A DNA stretch of 64,000 nucleotides, taken from contig NC_035168.2 of NCBI RefSeq assembly GCF_001659605.2, positions 5,884,058-5,948,057 of the forward strand, in the 5' to 3' direction. The stretch comes from Manihot esculenta. Its lineage: Eukaryota; Streptophyta; Magnoliopsida; Malpighiales; Euphorbiaceae. This document shows, piece by piece, positions 36,361 through 49,446 of the stretch. The notes under the pieces are model-generated. The model did no database searches. It saw nothing but the letters and a program-made list of their open reading frames with translations, and was not told where the DNA came from. Every line of letters begins with the position of its first letter. Positions within the stretch are counted from its first letter, which is position 1. The translations under genes and the position numbers were made by a program.

Positions 36361-37341
36361 GGAGTAAAAACGGCTGGGGGCAAAACCAAAATCTGACTTC
36401 CCCAAGGAGCTCAAGTCCTAAGAGAAAGGGACTCAGATCTCACATGATGGCCAAAGGAGGTAAAATGTCATGCCGACCTCAAGAAAATGCTAAAGCAGAA
36501 ATAAAAAATCTAAGTCCAAACTTGGATTACAGACTGGTAAGATTCCGATCTCAAAAATTGACAGCTGGCACTAAACCAGTTCGACTAACCTAGAGGAAGA
36601 TCTAAGCAACAAAGAACCCTGCCAAGGCATATCCGAAAACTGAATCACCAGATGAATAAAGACAACAAGAAGCCAAAAGTGCCGACCTGGAAGCACAAAC
36701 TCGGACAACAAAACAAAAGAGAACCGAGCTCAAAAAGCTCAAAGGCAAACCAAATGCAATAAGCCTCCTATGATCCGAGAGGAGATTCAATGGCATGAGC
36801 AGATAAGGCCCTAGCTTCAGTTCTTATCAGAACAAAACTAAAAACAAGAAGGCCAGCCCTGATCATCACTCTAAAAGGTACGTAATGCATTTCACTTTGG
36901 TCATAAAGGCTGTACGTCCGAACTCGTATGTATGAAATAACAGAAAGAAAATGAAAGATGTTAATTCAACTGTTAAAAGCCGAGCTCGGATAAAGACCCA
37001 ATGAGGTCAGAACCTGTGAAAGAATACAGCTTAAAAATTTTGCCATAAAAGTGAATCTAGCTCGGGGAAAGCATGTGGGTAAGAATACCTTTGCATGATT
37101 AAAGAAACACATAAGTCAAAAAGCGAGTCCCTCACTAAATCATCAGCCCTGATTAGCTCAAGGGCCTTAGAGGGATCACGGGACATACGACTTAAGTGTT
37201 ATTTCTTAATGCATTAACTTAGTAGATTTGGACGGAATAACTGATGAAACCAGAGAAATAAATGACAATCCAAATAGCCCAAAGTGTAAACACAGTTAGA
37301 AAATAAAATCTCATCAAGAGAAAAGTACATTACAGCCTATT
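36361..37341 (+). other. untranslated spacer of the Tat-like element
   Basis: There is no gene in this ~980 bp. It is moderately AT-rich with scattered GAGCTCGG-type strings. It lies between the minisatellite and the end of the antisense ORF. Confidence 0.55.
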
Positions 37342-37466
37342 CTAATTATCTGCACGGGCTGGAGGAAAAATAGTCCTTAAGGGACTTATACTCGTAGGTA
37401 CATCATCACCTACACTATCTTTATCTACATTTGCACTATTTATATTATCATCTGGGAGAGATCTGG
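37342..37466 (-). pseudogene. antisense ORF, 3'-terminal fragment
   Basis: Reading the minus strand across the A insertion in the frame of the 62187-side exon gives 41 more codons, rich in D, S and N, ending in TAG at 37342-37344. The frame continues without a stop once A and one copy of the TSD TCTGG are left out. Before the insertion this was therefore the C-terminus of the antisense protein. Confidence 0.8.
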
Positions 37467-39782
37467 TGTAACGACCCAAAAATCAAACCGCTACCGGCGC
37501 TAGGATCCATATCGGCTTAAGGCCGCCGGAACCCGTAGCAAGCCTAACATACAACCTATACACCTGTTTAATCCCATACATGATCAACACACACATAAAA
37601 ATTTTGAACTTTTCTCATTCATTTACCAAACTCAACCTGTGCATGCACAACTCATGATCATAATCATCAACCTCACATTGGAGTCCTCATTAATGCTCCA
37701 ATGGGGTAACATAACATATTTTAAGTTTGGTTTACATAACATCATAAAACATTTCATTAAAAGATCATGTAACCAAAAAGGGATTAACAACATACTAGGG
37801 TCAAGCACAATTCTAAACCTCAATACTCATCATTACATTATATAACTGTACTATACTTTACATTACATCATTTTCATGTCCACATCTAACTATTACATAG
37901 AACATAACTTTACTCTTGACTTCCTGCTCTATCCCGTACCTGCAAACCTGGGGGATTAAGGGAAAGGGGGTGAGTTACTAGAGTCCAGTGAGCAGAATAA
38001 TAAAACATTATATTTAAAGTTCATGCTTTCGTGAAATGCATCACATCACAAACAAATCACATTAAGGATGAACTTGTCACCAATAGCCCTCAACATATCC
38101 AATAGTGCCAGAACGTAGAATGGGTCCTAGTCTTTCCCTTACATAACATATCATAACATTCCAATGTGCCAGGGACGTAGAATGAGTCTTCCTGGACTTT
38201 CTCTTACATAGTGCCAGGAACGTAGAATGGGTCTTCCTGGACTTCCGTACCATATCATCATCATATCATACCATGTCATACGAGAACTAATGGATCATTC
38301 AATGTTCATCCACATCAACAACATAATATGCAATGCAATATATTCGTGAATTTCTAATGCAAACAACCTAATATATCTCATGATATTCATGATGCATGAA
38401 TCATGTTAAAACTTTCATTATTTGCTTTGAAACATAAAGAGTCATTCTACTCACCTCAGGCTAGCTCATACAAGACTCTGAAGCAGCTATCTCACTGCTG
38501 GGGTCCTCGGTTCCTCGGGTCCGAACCTACACAAGTGGACTCAAATGAGGGACCAAACATACATGAACATGACTCTAAAATACTCCCTAAAAACCCCCTA
38601 AAACACCTTAAAACAATCATAGAAATCATGCAAAGGAAGGCTGAACAGGGCACTTTCGGCGGCAGGTTCGGCAGCCGAAAGTCCCTCCAGAGCCGAAAGT
38701 CATGCACCTTCGGCGGCACTTTCGGCGGCACTTTCGGCGGCCGAAGGTTCTCTCCAGAGATGAAACTCATGCATGTTCGGCGGCATCTTCGGCGGCCAAA
38801 ACTCCCTTCTAGAGCCGAAAGTCCACTTTCAGGGGCAGGGTTCGGCAGCCAAAGGCTTGCTTCCACAGGCAGGTTCGGCGGCCGAAAGTCCCTTCGGCTG
38901 CCGAACGTCCCTTCGGCTGCCGAACCTGAGTTCTTCCAAAGGGCAGAACTCAGCCTCAATAATGCACATTTGCCTCACAAAACCATTCAACTCAAACACA
39001 ACACTTCCACAACATGCATACACACATACATAAGCTCCTAGGGGCTTCAAACTATCCTAAACCCTAACTACAACACATCAAACATACATAACAACCCACA
39101 TTGCTAAAAAACTCAACATAAACCCATAAACTCAAAATAACCTAAACATGCATTTCTACCCCATAAACTTTCATAAAACTTGTTTAAAACATAGAATGAG
39201 CTAAAGATCTACTCTTACCTCTTGAAGATCGAGAGGAGAGGCGATCTAACTCGGAGATGGGAGAAATCTCACTCCTTGGGTCTCCAAGCTCCAAAACTTG
39301 CTCAAAGTTCACAAATCTTCAAAAGCCAAGAAAACACTTGTTAAAACTTGAAAGATCGGAGGAAAACATCAAAAATCAACCATGGGAGAGCATGGACTCA
39401 CCGTTGGCTGAAAAGGGAGAGAAAGCTCGCCCGTTTCGGCCATGGAGCCCTTATATAGGGTTAGCCAGACCACCATTCGACAGCCTAAAGTGCCTCCAAA
39501 ACTCATGCAAGTTCGGCGGCCGAACATGGGGTTCTGCGGCCGAACCTGAGCCACTTTCAGAAGCCTAACTTGCCCCCCTAAACTATTCCATGTTCGGCGG
39601 CCGAACCTGGAAATGCCTCCTTAGTCTTTTTCATTCAAAACTTAATTTCCTTCTTACTTAAAATCATAAAATACATTAAAACATTTTATAAAAACATGAT
39701 TTTACCCTTCTAGAGGTTTTCGACATCCGAGATTCCACCGGACGGTAGGAATTTCGATACCGGAGTCTAGCCGGGTATTACA
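37467..39782 (-). repeat. A 3' LTR (2316 bp)
   Basis: It reads TGTAACGACCC...GGGTATTACA on the plus strand. Palindrome clusters are at ~38655-38935 and ~39470-39610, with the TATA box (TATATAAG, minus strand) near 39452-39459. The small hairpin repeats with CCAGG/CCTGG arms are at ~38105-38245. The polypurine tract and an imperfect copy of the flanking hairpin (39800-39817) follow in the internal region. Confidence 0.92.
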
Positions 39783-39890
39783 TTCTTCCCCCCTTAAGAA
39801 CATTCATCCCCGAATGTTCACCAAACAACACATGCATAGCATAAAACATGAACATACATACAAAGCACATAAAACTCACTTTAGAAGAGA

Positions 39891-42496
39891 TGAGGATATT
39901 GCTGGAGTATGGACTCCCGTGTCTCCCAGGTACACTCCTCGACGTTGTGGTGATTCCAAAGGACTTTCACCATCGGGATTTCCTTGTTTCTTAGCTTTCT
40001 GATTTAGGTGTCTAGGATCCGCACCGACTGCTCAACATAGGTGAGATCTTCTTGGATCTCCACATCAGGCTCACTAAGAACCTTGCCCGGATCTGACACG
40101 AACTTTCTTAACATGGAAACATGGAAAACCGGATGGATTCTCTCCATTGAAGCAGGTAAATCCAGCTTATACGATACACTCCCGATCTTTTGCAAGATTT
40201 CAAAGGGTCCGATGTACTGTGGAGCTAGTTTACCTTTCTTCCCGAACCGAATCACCCCCTTTCATTGGAGACACTTTGAGCAATACCAAATCCCCCTCCT
40301 GAAACTCTACTTGCCTTCTGCGGACATCTGCATTACTCTTCTGCCTGCTTGCAGCAGTCCTGATCCTTTCTCTGATTATGGGCACCACTCTGCTGGTGAT
40401 CTCTACTAGCTCAGGCCCTGTCAAGGCCCTTTCTCCAACTTCTTCCCAACAGATAGGCGACCTGCACTTCCTTCCATACAAAGCTTCATATGGAACCATC
40501 CCTATGCTAGCATGATGGCTGTTATTATAGGCAAACTCCACCAAAGGTAGATGCTGCCTCCAAGAACCGCCAAAATCCAGCACACACATTCTGAGCATAT
40601 CCTCTATTGTCTGGATGGTTCTCTCTGATTGTCCGTCCATCTGTGGATGGAAAGCAGTGCTAAAATCTAACCTGGTACCCATAGCATTCTGCAGACTCCA
40701 CCAAAACCTGGAGGTGAACTGGGGTCCTCTATCCGACACTATTGAAATAGGAACCCCATGCAACCTGACAACCTCGTCGACATACACCTGCGCCAACTTG
40801 TCCACAGAATAGCCACTATTGACAGGGATGAAGTGAGCAGATTTGGTCAGTCTGTCCACAATCACCCATATGGAGTCCAATCTGTTGGACGTTGCCGGTA
40901 ACCCCACCACGAAGTCCATAACTATATTCTCCCATTTCCACTCTGGAATCGGTAGTGGGTTAAGCATTCCAGCCAGCTTCTGATGTTCCAGCTTCACCCT
41001 CTGACATACTTCGCAGGCTGACACAAACTGTGCCACTTCTCTCTTCATAGCTGGCCACCAATATACTCTCTTCAGATCTTGATACATCTTGGTGGCTCCA
41101 GGGTGAACACTGTATCTGGCATTATGAGCCTCTCTCATAATGTCTCCCTTCAGACCTATGTCATCTGGTACACATAATCTACTCCCATAGCGGAGGATCC
41201 CCTTGCTGTCAAATCTGAACTCTTCATTCTTGCCTAACTGGACAGTCCTGGCAATCTTCACTAAATCTGGGTCCTCGTGCTGTTTCTAAGCCACCTGCTC
41301 CAGAAACACGGGTGCCACTCTCATCTGGGCTATCAAAGCACCTGTACCAGACAACTCCAACTGCAAACCTTCATTAATGAGCTCGAAGAACTGCCTCACC
41401 ACCGGTCTCCTCTCTGCTGAAATATGGGACAAACTGCCAAGTGATTTCCGACTTAAGGCGTCTGCCACAACATTCGCCTTACTCGGATGGTACTGAATCT
41501 TGCAATCATAGTCACTAAGCAGTTCTACCCATCGTCTCTGCCTCAGATTTAATTCTCTCTGACTCAAGATGTACTGCAAGCTTTTATGATATGTGAAGAT
41601 CTCACATTTTACCCCATAGAGGTAATGCCTCCACATCTTGAGTGCAAAGATCACCGCTGCCATTTCTAGATCATGTGTAGGGTAATTCAACTCGTGCTTC
41701 TTCAACTGCATAGAAGCATAAGCAATCACCCTTTCATTCTGCACAAGCACACAACCCAGCCCCACACGGGACGCATCACAATACACTGTGAAGTCTTCAT
41801 TACTACTTGGTAGAGCTAACACTGGTGCTGACGTCAACCTCTTCTTTAGCTCTTCGAAGCTCTCTTCACACTGGTCAGTCCACACAAACCTCTGGTTCTT
41901 CTTAGTCAGTCTGGTCATAGGAGCTGCAATCTTAGAGAAGTCCTGAACGAACCTCCTGTAGTAACCTGCCAAACCCAAGAAGCTCTTGATCTCTGTCACT
42001 GTAGTGGGTCTAGGCCAGTTAGCTATGGCTCCCACCTTCTTGGGGTCCACCTCTATTCCATTTTCTGACACAACATGCCCCAAGAATGAAATGCTCCTCA
42101 ACCAGAACTCACACTTGGAGAACTTGGCATACAAGCCATGTTCCCTCAAGGTCTGCAGAACTAACCTCAGATGATGGGCATGCTCCTCTGCATTCCTGGA
42201 ATACACTAAGATATCATCTATGAAGACAATAACAAAGTGATTCAGGTACTAGCTAAACACTCTGTTCATGAGATCCATGAATGCTGCAGGGGCATTGGTT
42301 AACCCGAACGGCATTACAAGGAACTCATAGTGCCCATATCTAGTTCTGAACGCCGTCTTCGACACATCTTCTTCTCTTATCCTCAGCTGATGGTACCCGG
42401 ATCTCAGATCTATCTTGGAGAAACAACCTGCTCCTGCTAGCTGGTCGAATAGATCGTCGATCCTTGGCAACGGGTACTTATTCTTGGTAGTGATCT
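39891..42496 (-). pseudogene. A pol, C-terminal part: RT remainder, RNase H, integrase, chromodomain
   Basis: This is the downstream half of the A polyprotein after insertion of B. It resumes in RT at [14 protein letters not shown] and includes the catalytic FIDDIL, RNase H ([10 protein letters not shown]; the usual FTDHKS reads FTYHKS, so an active-site Asp is lost), the integrase HHCC region, SDRGPQF, a QMDGQSER variant and a chromodomain-like tail. Stops: TAG 42249-42251, TAG 41286-41288, TAA 40004-40006. One extra base in the C5 run at 40255-40259 shifts the frame. The chain would end at TAA 39891. The frame joins that of 49447-51816 when B is removed. Confidence 0.93.
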
Positions 42497-44859
42497 TGTA
42501 ACGACCCGGAAACCGATACCCCTTTGTAACGGCCCGAACCGCCACCGGCGCTAGGATCCAGATCGGCTTAAGGCCGCCGGGACCCGTAGCAAGCCAACAT
42601 ACATACTATTACCTGGTAAAATCCCATGCATGATCAAAACTTTAACGTAAAAACTTAAACATAAAACCTGTAATCTGAACATACACCAAGCTTGATCCGT
42701 ATGCTACAACATAACTGTGAACATAAACTTTCCCATGCTAGAGCCCTCATCAAATGCTCTAGCTGGGTCAACATTACATACAACAAGCCTGGTTCTCAAC
42801 TCAACTTAAAAACATTACATAACCATGCATCAACAGGGATTAACCAGTCTATAGGGCCAAGCACACTCTAATCCATAAACATAAACTCTACTATCAGTTA
42901 CATACATTATCTCAAATTACAATACATCAACTTATATTACATGTCCACTTCTAAAACCACTAAACTGAAACATAAACATAAACTATTACATGAACATACG
43001 ACTTGACTTTACCCTGCTGCCTCTGAACTCTCTCAAGCCTGCAAAACTGGGATTAGGGGAAAGGGATGAGCTAAAAAGCCCAGTGAGTAGAAACAGATAA
43101 AACAGTTCATTAATTACATGCTTTCATGAAATGCATCATAACACAGAGAAATCACATAATTTTGTCCGCCTCGGGGCTTATGCAATATTTATTCCCCACG
43201 GACCCTGGTTTCTGAGAGTCTGTCTTTTTGCATGCATCTTTCCTCTCAGAGGATGGACATGACATCAAAAATCCCTCTGTCGGTGCCCGGCTCCCCCATA
43301 GGAGCTCACAAAGGCCTGTAACATACATGACATGGTGTCTGGTCCACAGAGAGCTCACATGGACTTTCCTACATGTACTTGTCCGGCTCTCAAAGGACTA
43401 AGACAAGACGCGTGACAGATATGGGCTATTGAAGTCGCCTCGGTCCACCCTTCCTCCATCAACATCAAGTAATGCAATGCGTCATATTCGTGAAACTAGT
43501 GCAATCAACCTACTACATATAATCATGATGCATGAACATGCTTTAGGCATTAGATTTTGTGCATAAAAGATTAAGTTTAGTTCTACTCACCTCCTAGCAG
43601 ACGCTGACTGACTCTGCAACTGCTAACACTGATGGCCTCCTCGGTCTCTCGGGTCCGATCCTACACAGGTGGACTCGAATGAGGTGCCAAACACATTCTA
43701 ACAACTCATAAACAACTCCCCAAAAACCCCTCTAAACATCACTTAAACATGCATGGAAAACACCCAAGAAACGGCTGGACAGGGCACTTTCGGCGGCACC
43801 TTCGGCGGCCGAAAGTCCCTTCCAGAGACGAAACTCGGGTAGGTTCGGCGGCAGGTTCGGCGGCCGAAACCCCTGGACAGAAACGAAAGTCCCTCCTTCG
43901 GGGGCACGTTCGGCAGCCTAAAGACTGCCTCCCATGCAGGTTCGGCGGCCGAAACTCCTTTCGGCGGCCGAAACTCCTTTCGGCGGCCGAACCTGGTCCC
44001 CTCTGGACGACAGGTCCGATTCTGCCAAGCCAAAAACCAAACTCAACATACCCAAATCCTTACATACTCTCTCCCAACATGCATACTCACTCCCACAAGC
44101 ATAAAGGAGCATAAACTAACATAAACTCCTCAACACAAATATCAGTATAAAACCCACATAAACCTTAAACATGCATTTCTACCCAAACTCAACCATCAAA
44201 CTCTATAAAACTTACTTAAAACTTCATGAAAACACTAGGGAAACAAGGATCTACACTTACCTCTTGAAGATCGAGGGTGGTGTGACCCCTAACTCGGAGG
44301 TGTGGAGAATCCAAGCTCCAAAAGCTCCAAGCTCCCAAAACTCCTTTCAAGCTTTAAATCTTCAAACACAAGGGTAGAAATTATGAAAAACTTGAGAGAT
44401 GGGTAGAGAAAACACGAAAACGACCAAAGGAAGGCATAAACTCACCTGAGCTCGAGAATGGGGAGAAAACTCACCCATTTCCGATCTGAGGGCCCTTTAT
44501 AGGTGGCCTGGTCAAAGACCTTCGGCAGCCTAACGTGCCCCCTAAACTCATGCATGTTCGGCGGCCGAACTTGACTTTCGGCGGCCGAACCTTGGCTCGT
44601 TTAAACAAGACTTTCGGAGGCCAAAGGCGCTCCCGAAGCCTTTCCATGTTCGGCGGCCAAACTTCACTTTCGGCGGCCGAACCTGGCAATTGCCTCCTTG
44701 GTCTTTTCTTTTCAAAACTAAATTCTTTTTCATTTAAAACCATGAAATCATGTGAAAAACATTTTAGAAAACACATTTTACCCCTTCTAGAGAGATCCAA
44801 CACCCTAGATTCTGCCGGAAGGCAGGAATCCCGATGCCGGATTCTAGCCGGGTATTACA
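42497..44859 (-). repeat. B 3' LTR (2363 bp)
   Basis: It begins TGTAACGACCCGG and, 29 bases on, has a second TGTAACGGCCCG, so the terminal motif is doubled. Palindrome clusters are at ~43788-43995 and ~44518-44690. It has one more 20-bp palindrome unit (near 43950-43970) than the other LTR. An ACATTCG/CGAATGT hairpin at 44879-44896 and a polypurine tract lie just inside the element. Confidence 0.92.
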
Positions 44860-45912
44860 TTCTACCCCCCTTACAAAAACATTCGTCCCCGAATGTTAAA
44901 ACAACAAACACAAGCATGCAAGCAAGCAAGCAAATCCTAAAGCTTCTCTCCAAAGAGAGACACCAAACGCTGGAGTAAGAACTCCCAGGTTCCTAAACTC
45001 CACGAGCTTCCGCTGCGCTACTCTGATCCTTCTCTATCTTCCTCCCTCTCTGCTCTTACTCTTCTCTTCTCATCTTTACTAACTGGCTTCTTCTCACTAC
45101 TAACCCAAAACTAACTCTAACTCTCACAGGTAGTACCCGAATTTCCGATCTATCTGGGAAAACAAACAGCTCCTACTAGCTGTCCCAATAGATCATCCAT
45201 CCTGCATGGGAATACCTGCCCTTGGTAGTGACCTTGTTCAACCGCTTACAGTCGTTACAAAGTCTCAAGGATTCATCCTTCGTTTCCCACAACCATACTG
45301 GAGCAATCCAGAGTGAGGTACTAGGTCAGACAAGACCCCTTGTCTACCAAGTCTCGCCTCTACTCTACTGCTACCTCTCTCTATGCAGGCGCCATCCTAT
45401 AGGGAAGGGTAGAAATGGTTCTGCGTCCAGACACCACTCCTATACCAAACTCTAACTCCCTGACAGGTGGTAAACCTGACAACTCGCCTGGGAAAAACAT
45501 CTAAGAACCCTCTCTCTAACAACTGGCACTGAGGCTGGTTTCCCGACCTGACTGCTGAACTCTCAAACAAGAGCTAGAACCCTCTGACAACCCCTCCTAC
45601 GCACCCTACGAACCTGACAGGCTGACATCAAATCTCTAGGCATCCCTACTGTGTCTCCTCAGAAGAAAATCTTTGACCCATCCTGTCCTCTGAACCTGAC
45701 TACCTTGTCTCTGCAGACCAAGATAGCACCGCGAGTAGAAAAACCCAATCCAACCCTAAACTGACGTCCAGACAGTCAAGTCTAGGACCTCAATGTCGGG
45801 TGGAAGGCATCTACCCTCAACTGTCATAGAACTAGACCGGCAGACTGACTCTGCCACAGATGAATCACACGAGAGTCTACTGACCAAAGAGAACACTCTC
45901 GCCCAGAAGCTA
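44860..45912 (-). pseudogene. B degraded protease/RT remnant
   Basis: Between ~45128 and 45900 the sequence aligns by eye to the protease-RT linker and early RT of A and E2 (for example the CTTGTTCAACYGCYTRYAGTCG string at ~45230), but with many indels and no open frame. RT catalytic motifs, RNase H, integrase and chromodomain are absent. The stretch 44900-45128 has no recognisable match. Confidence 0.7.
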
Positions 45913-46782
45913 TCAACTCAACCTCTCGACGGCTCCTAGAGCAACTAAAGAAAGAGAAACTCCAGGGTTCACAAAAACACACACATCAGAACATTCAAAA
46001 GTGAGCATACCTGGCACCACTGTGTTCGACGTGTCTGCCTCTTGCTGAGCTTGGGTGAAGATCCGAGCCAGAGCTGACGGACCATCTCCACGGGAACCTG
46101 AGGAATGAGGGGCTGACCCTCTTCCTCTGCCTCGACCACCAACCTGAAACATGGTTGGAGCTACTGGCTGAGCTGTTCTACCTGGAGCTGCTGGCTGGAA
46201 CGGAGCCAACCTGGGCGCAGTGGGACACTCACGTGCTATGTGCCCCTCCCGTCCACACCTAAAACAAGCTGTTGTCCCATAACGGCAGACTCCCTTGTGC
46301 GGCCTTCCGCACCTCAAGCACCTTGAACTGCCTGAGCCAGAGCTCGAACCACCAAAACCCAATCTAGCCTTCAGATTCTGCCAAAACTTCTTCTTCGACC
46401 TTCTGAGGCCTCTGCCCCACTTCTTGCTTTTCGTGGAGGCTGTACTCAAAGTGGAGGGATCAATCCCTCCTGAACCTGAAATCCTAGAATCCTGAGTCTG
46501 AGCATCCTCCTGAGAATCTCCCATGCCTTCCTCTGGCACTCTGATTCCCAAACTGACATCCCTTCTCTGAACCTCCAACTCTACTTCCCTCATACTAGCT
46601 GACATCCTTCTTGGAGCCATTGCTTCTCTGCTTACATCAAAAGACCTTCCAGGGTCCCTTGATGTTCCCCATCTGCTGACTCCCCACGACTGCGCTCTTG
46701 GCAGAGCAGGGGGAAAGGTGTCCAAACCTTCCCTCTCAGATGGAACTCCAGTCGATTCCACAGATCGACGAGCACCTCGCAT
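45913..46782 (-). pseudogene. B gag fragment with zinc knuckles and broken protease start
   Basis: The frame starts at the conserved MRGARR and keeps the charged N-terminus, then jumps over the P/Y-rich and capsid regions (about 250 residues of E2 are missing) to a basic segment. It has knuckles CLRCGRPHKGVC and CFRCGREGHIAREC and a GRGRGRG linker. The protease begins, but its active site reads NPGVS where E2 has DPGAS, so the catalytic aspartate is lost. A stop follows at 45913. The product could bind nucleic acid but not form a capsid or act as a protease. Confidence 0.85.
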
Positions 46783-47087
46783 TCTGGCTCCTCTGAAGAA
46801 CAACATACAAGCATACAATCAATCATTAGCATCATACGGTTCATATGAAAACACATGAACCTACATACATGTCATACATACATACATAGCATATCATACA
46901 TAACATTAATGCACATGCATAAAATCATGGCATTACACATCATCATTCATACAAGATAGGACTCAACATCCTATCCTAGTGGACATGATTTCTGCCTATT
47001 GTGCTTGCCCTTCTATGACCTCTAAGCCAACCTCTTTCCGATGTGCAACACACTGTACTCTCGAGGCCCAAAGCTCTGATACCATTC

Positions 47088-49446
47088 TGTAACGACCCGG
47101 AAACCGATACCCCTCTGTAACGGCCCGAACCGCCACCGGCGCTAGGATCCAGATCGGCTTAAGGCCGCCGGGACCCGTAGCAAGCCAACATACATACTAT
47201 TACCTGGTAAAATCCCATGCATGATCAAAACTTTAACGTAAAAACTTAAACATAAAACCTGTAATCTGAACATACACCAAGCTTGATCCGTATGCTACAA
47301 CATAACTGTGAACATAAACTTTCCCATGCTAGAGCCCTCATCAAATGCTCTAGCTGGGTCAACATTACATACAACAAGCCTGGTTCTCAACTCAACTTAA
47401 AAACATTACATAACCATGCATCAACAGGGATTAACCAGTCTATAGGGCCAAGCACACTCTAATCCATAAACATAAACTCTACTATCAGTTACATACATTA
47501 TCTCAAATTACAATACATCAACTTATATTACATGTCCACTTCTAAAACCACTAAACTGAAACATAAACATAAACTATTACATGAACATACGACTTGACTT
47601 TACCCTGCTGCCTCTGAACTCTCTCAAGCCTGCAAAACTGGGATTAGGGGAAAGGGATGAGCTAAAAAGCCCAGTGAGTAGAAACAGATAAAACAGTTCA
47701 TTAATTACATGCTTTCATGAAATGCATCATAACACAGAGAAATCACATAATTTTGTCCGCCTCGGGGCTTATGCAATATTTATTCCCCACGGACCCTGGT
47801 TTCTGAGAGTCTGTCTTTTTGCATGCATCTTTCCTCTCAGAGGATGGACATGACATCAAAAATCCCTCTGTCGGTGCCCGGCTCCCCCATAGGAGCTCAC
47901 AAAGGCCTGTAACATACATGACATGGTGTCTGGTCCACAGAGAGCTCACATGGACTTTCCTACATGTACTTGTCCGGCTCTCAAAGGACTAAGACAAGAC
48001 GCGTGACAGATATGGGCTATTGAAGTCGCCTCGGTCCACCCTTCCTCCATCAACATCAAGTAATGCAATGCGTCATATTCGTGAAACTAGTGCAATCAAC
48101 CTACTACATATAATCATGATGCATGAACATGCTTTAGGCATTAGATTTTGTGCATAAAAGATTAAGTTTAGTTCTACTCACCTCCTAGCAGACGCTGACT
48201 GACTCTGCAACTGCTAACACTGATGGCCTCCTCGGTCTCTCGGGTCCGATCCTACACAGGTGGACTCGAATGAGGTGCCAAACACATTCTAACAACTCAT
48301 AAACAACTCCCCAAAAACCCCTCTAAACATCACTTAAACATGCATGGAAAACACCCAAGAAACGGCTGGACAGGGCACTTTCGGCGGCACCTTCGGCGGC
48401 CGAAAGTCCCTTCCAGAGACGAAACTCGGGTAGGTTCGGCGGCAGGTTCGGCGGCCGAAACCCCTGGACAGAAACGAAAGTCCCTCCTTCGGGGGCACGT
48501 TCGGCAGCCTAAAGACTGCCTCCCATGCAGGTTCGGCGGCCGAAACTCCTTTCGGCGGCCGAACCTGGTCCCCTCTGGACGACAGGTCCGATTCTGCCAA
48601 GCCAAAAACCAAACTCAACATACCCAAATCCTTACATACTCTCTCCCAACATGCATACTCACTCCCACAAGCATAAAGGAGCATAAACTAACATAAACTC
48701 CTCAACACAAACATCACATAACATACATTGAGTATAAAACCCACATAAACCTTAAACATGCATTTCTACCCAAACTCAACCATCAAACTCTATAAAACTT
48801 ACTTAAAACTTCATGAAAACACTAGGGAAACAAGGATCTACACTTACCTCTTGAAGATCGAGGGTGGTGTGACCCCTAACTCGGAGGTGTGGAGAATCCA
48901 AGCTCCAAAAGCTCCAAGCTCCCAAAACTCCTTTCAAGCTTTAAATCTTCAAACACAAGGGTAGAAATTATGAAAAACTTGAGAGATGGGTAGAGAAAAC
49001 ACGAAAACGACCAAAGGAAGGCATAAACTCACCTGAGCTCGAGAATGGGGAGAAAACTCACCCATTTCCGATCTGAGGGCCCTTTATAGGTGGCCTGGTC
49101 AAAGACCTTCGGCAGCCTAACGTGCCCCCTAAACTCATGCATGTTCGGCGGCCGAACTTGACTTTCGGCGGCCGAACCTTGGCTCGTTTAAACAAGACTT
49201 TCGGAGGCCAAAGGCGCTCCCGAAGCCTTTCCATGTTCGGCGGCCGAACTTCACTTTCGGCGGCCGAACCTGGCAATTGCCTCCTTGGTCTTTTCTTTTC
49301 AAAACTAAATTCTTTTTCATTTAAAACCATGAAATCATGTGAAAAACATTTTAGAAAACACATTTTACCCCTTCTAGAGAGATCCAACACCCTAGATTCC
49401 GCCGGAAGGCAGGAATCCCGATGCCGGATTCTAGCCGGGTATTACA
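47088..49446 (-). repeat. B 5' LTR (2359 bp)
   Basis: This LTR lies beside the primer-binding site (TGGTATCAGAGC on the minus strand, plus ~47073-47084). The TATA box is at 49082-49088, with the upstream palindrome cluster at ~49103-49275 and the downstream cluster at ~48378-48572. It is nearly identical to 42497-44859. Confidence 0.92.

Larger units (their letters stand above)
42497..49446 (-). mobile_element. gypsy element B, non-autonomous (6.95 kb), inserted in the RT of A
   Basis: B is flanked by GATCT (42492-42496 and 49447-49451). It has two almost identical LTRs (2363 and 2359 bp) and only ~2.2 kb of internal sequence, with a tRNA-iMet primer-binding site, gag lacking its capsid part, degraded protease/early RT and a polypurine tract. 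The LTRs differ by a handful of substitutions plus a 20-bp palindrome unit and a ~16-bp indel, so it is probably the youngest insertion here. It cannot encode pol and must have moved with enzymes from another copy. Confidence 0.94.
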
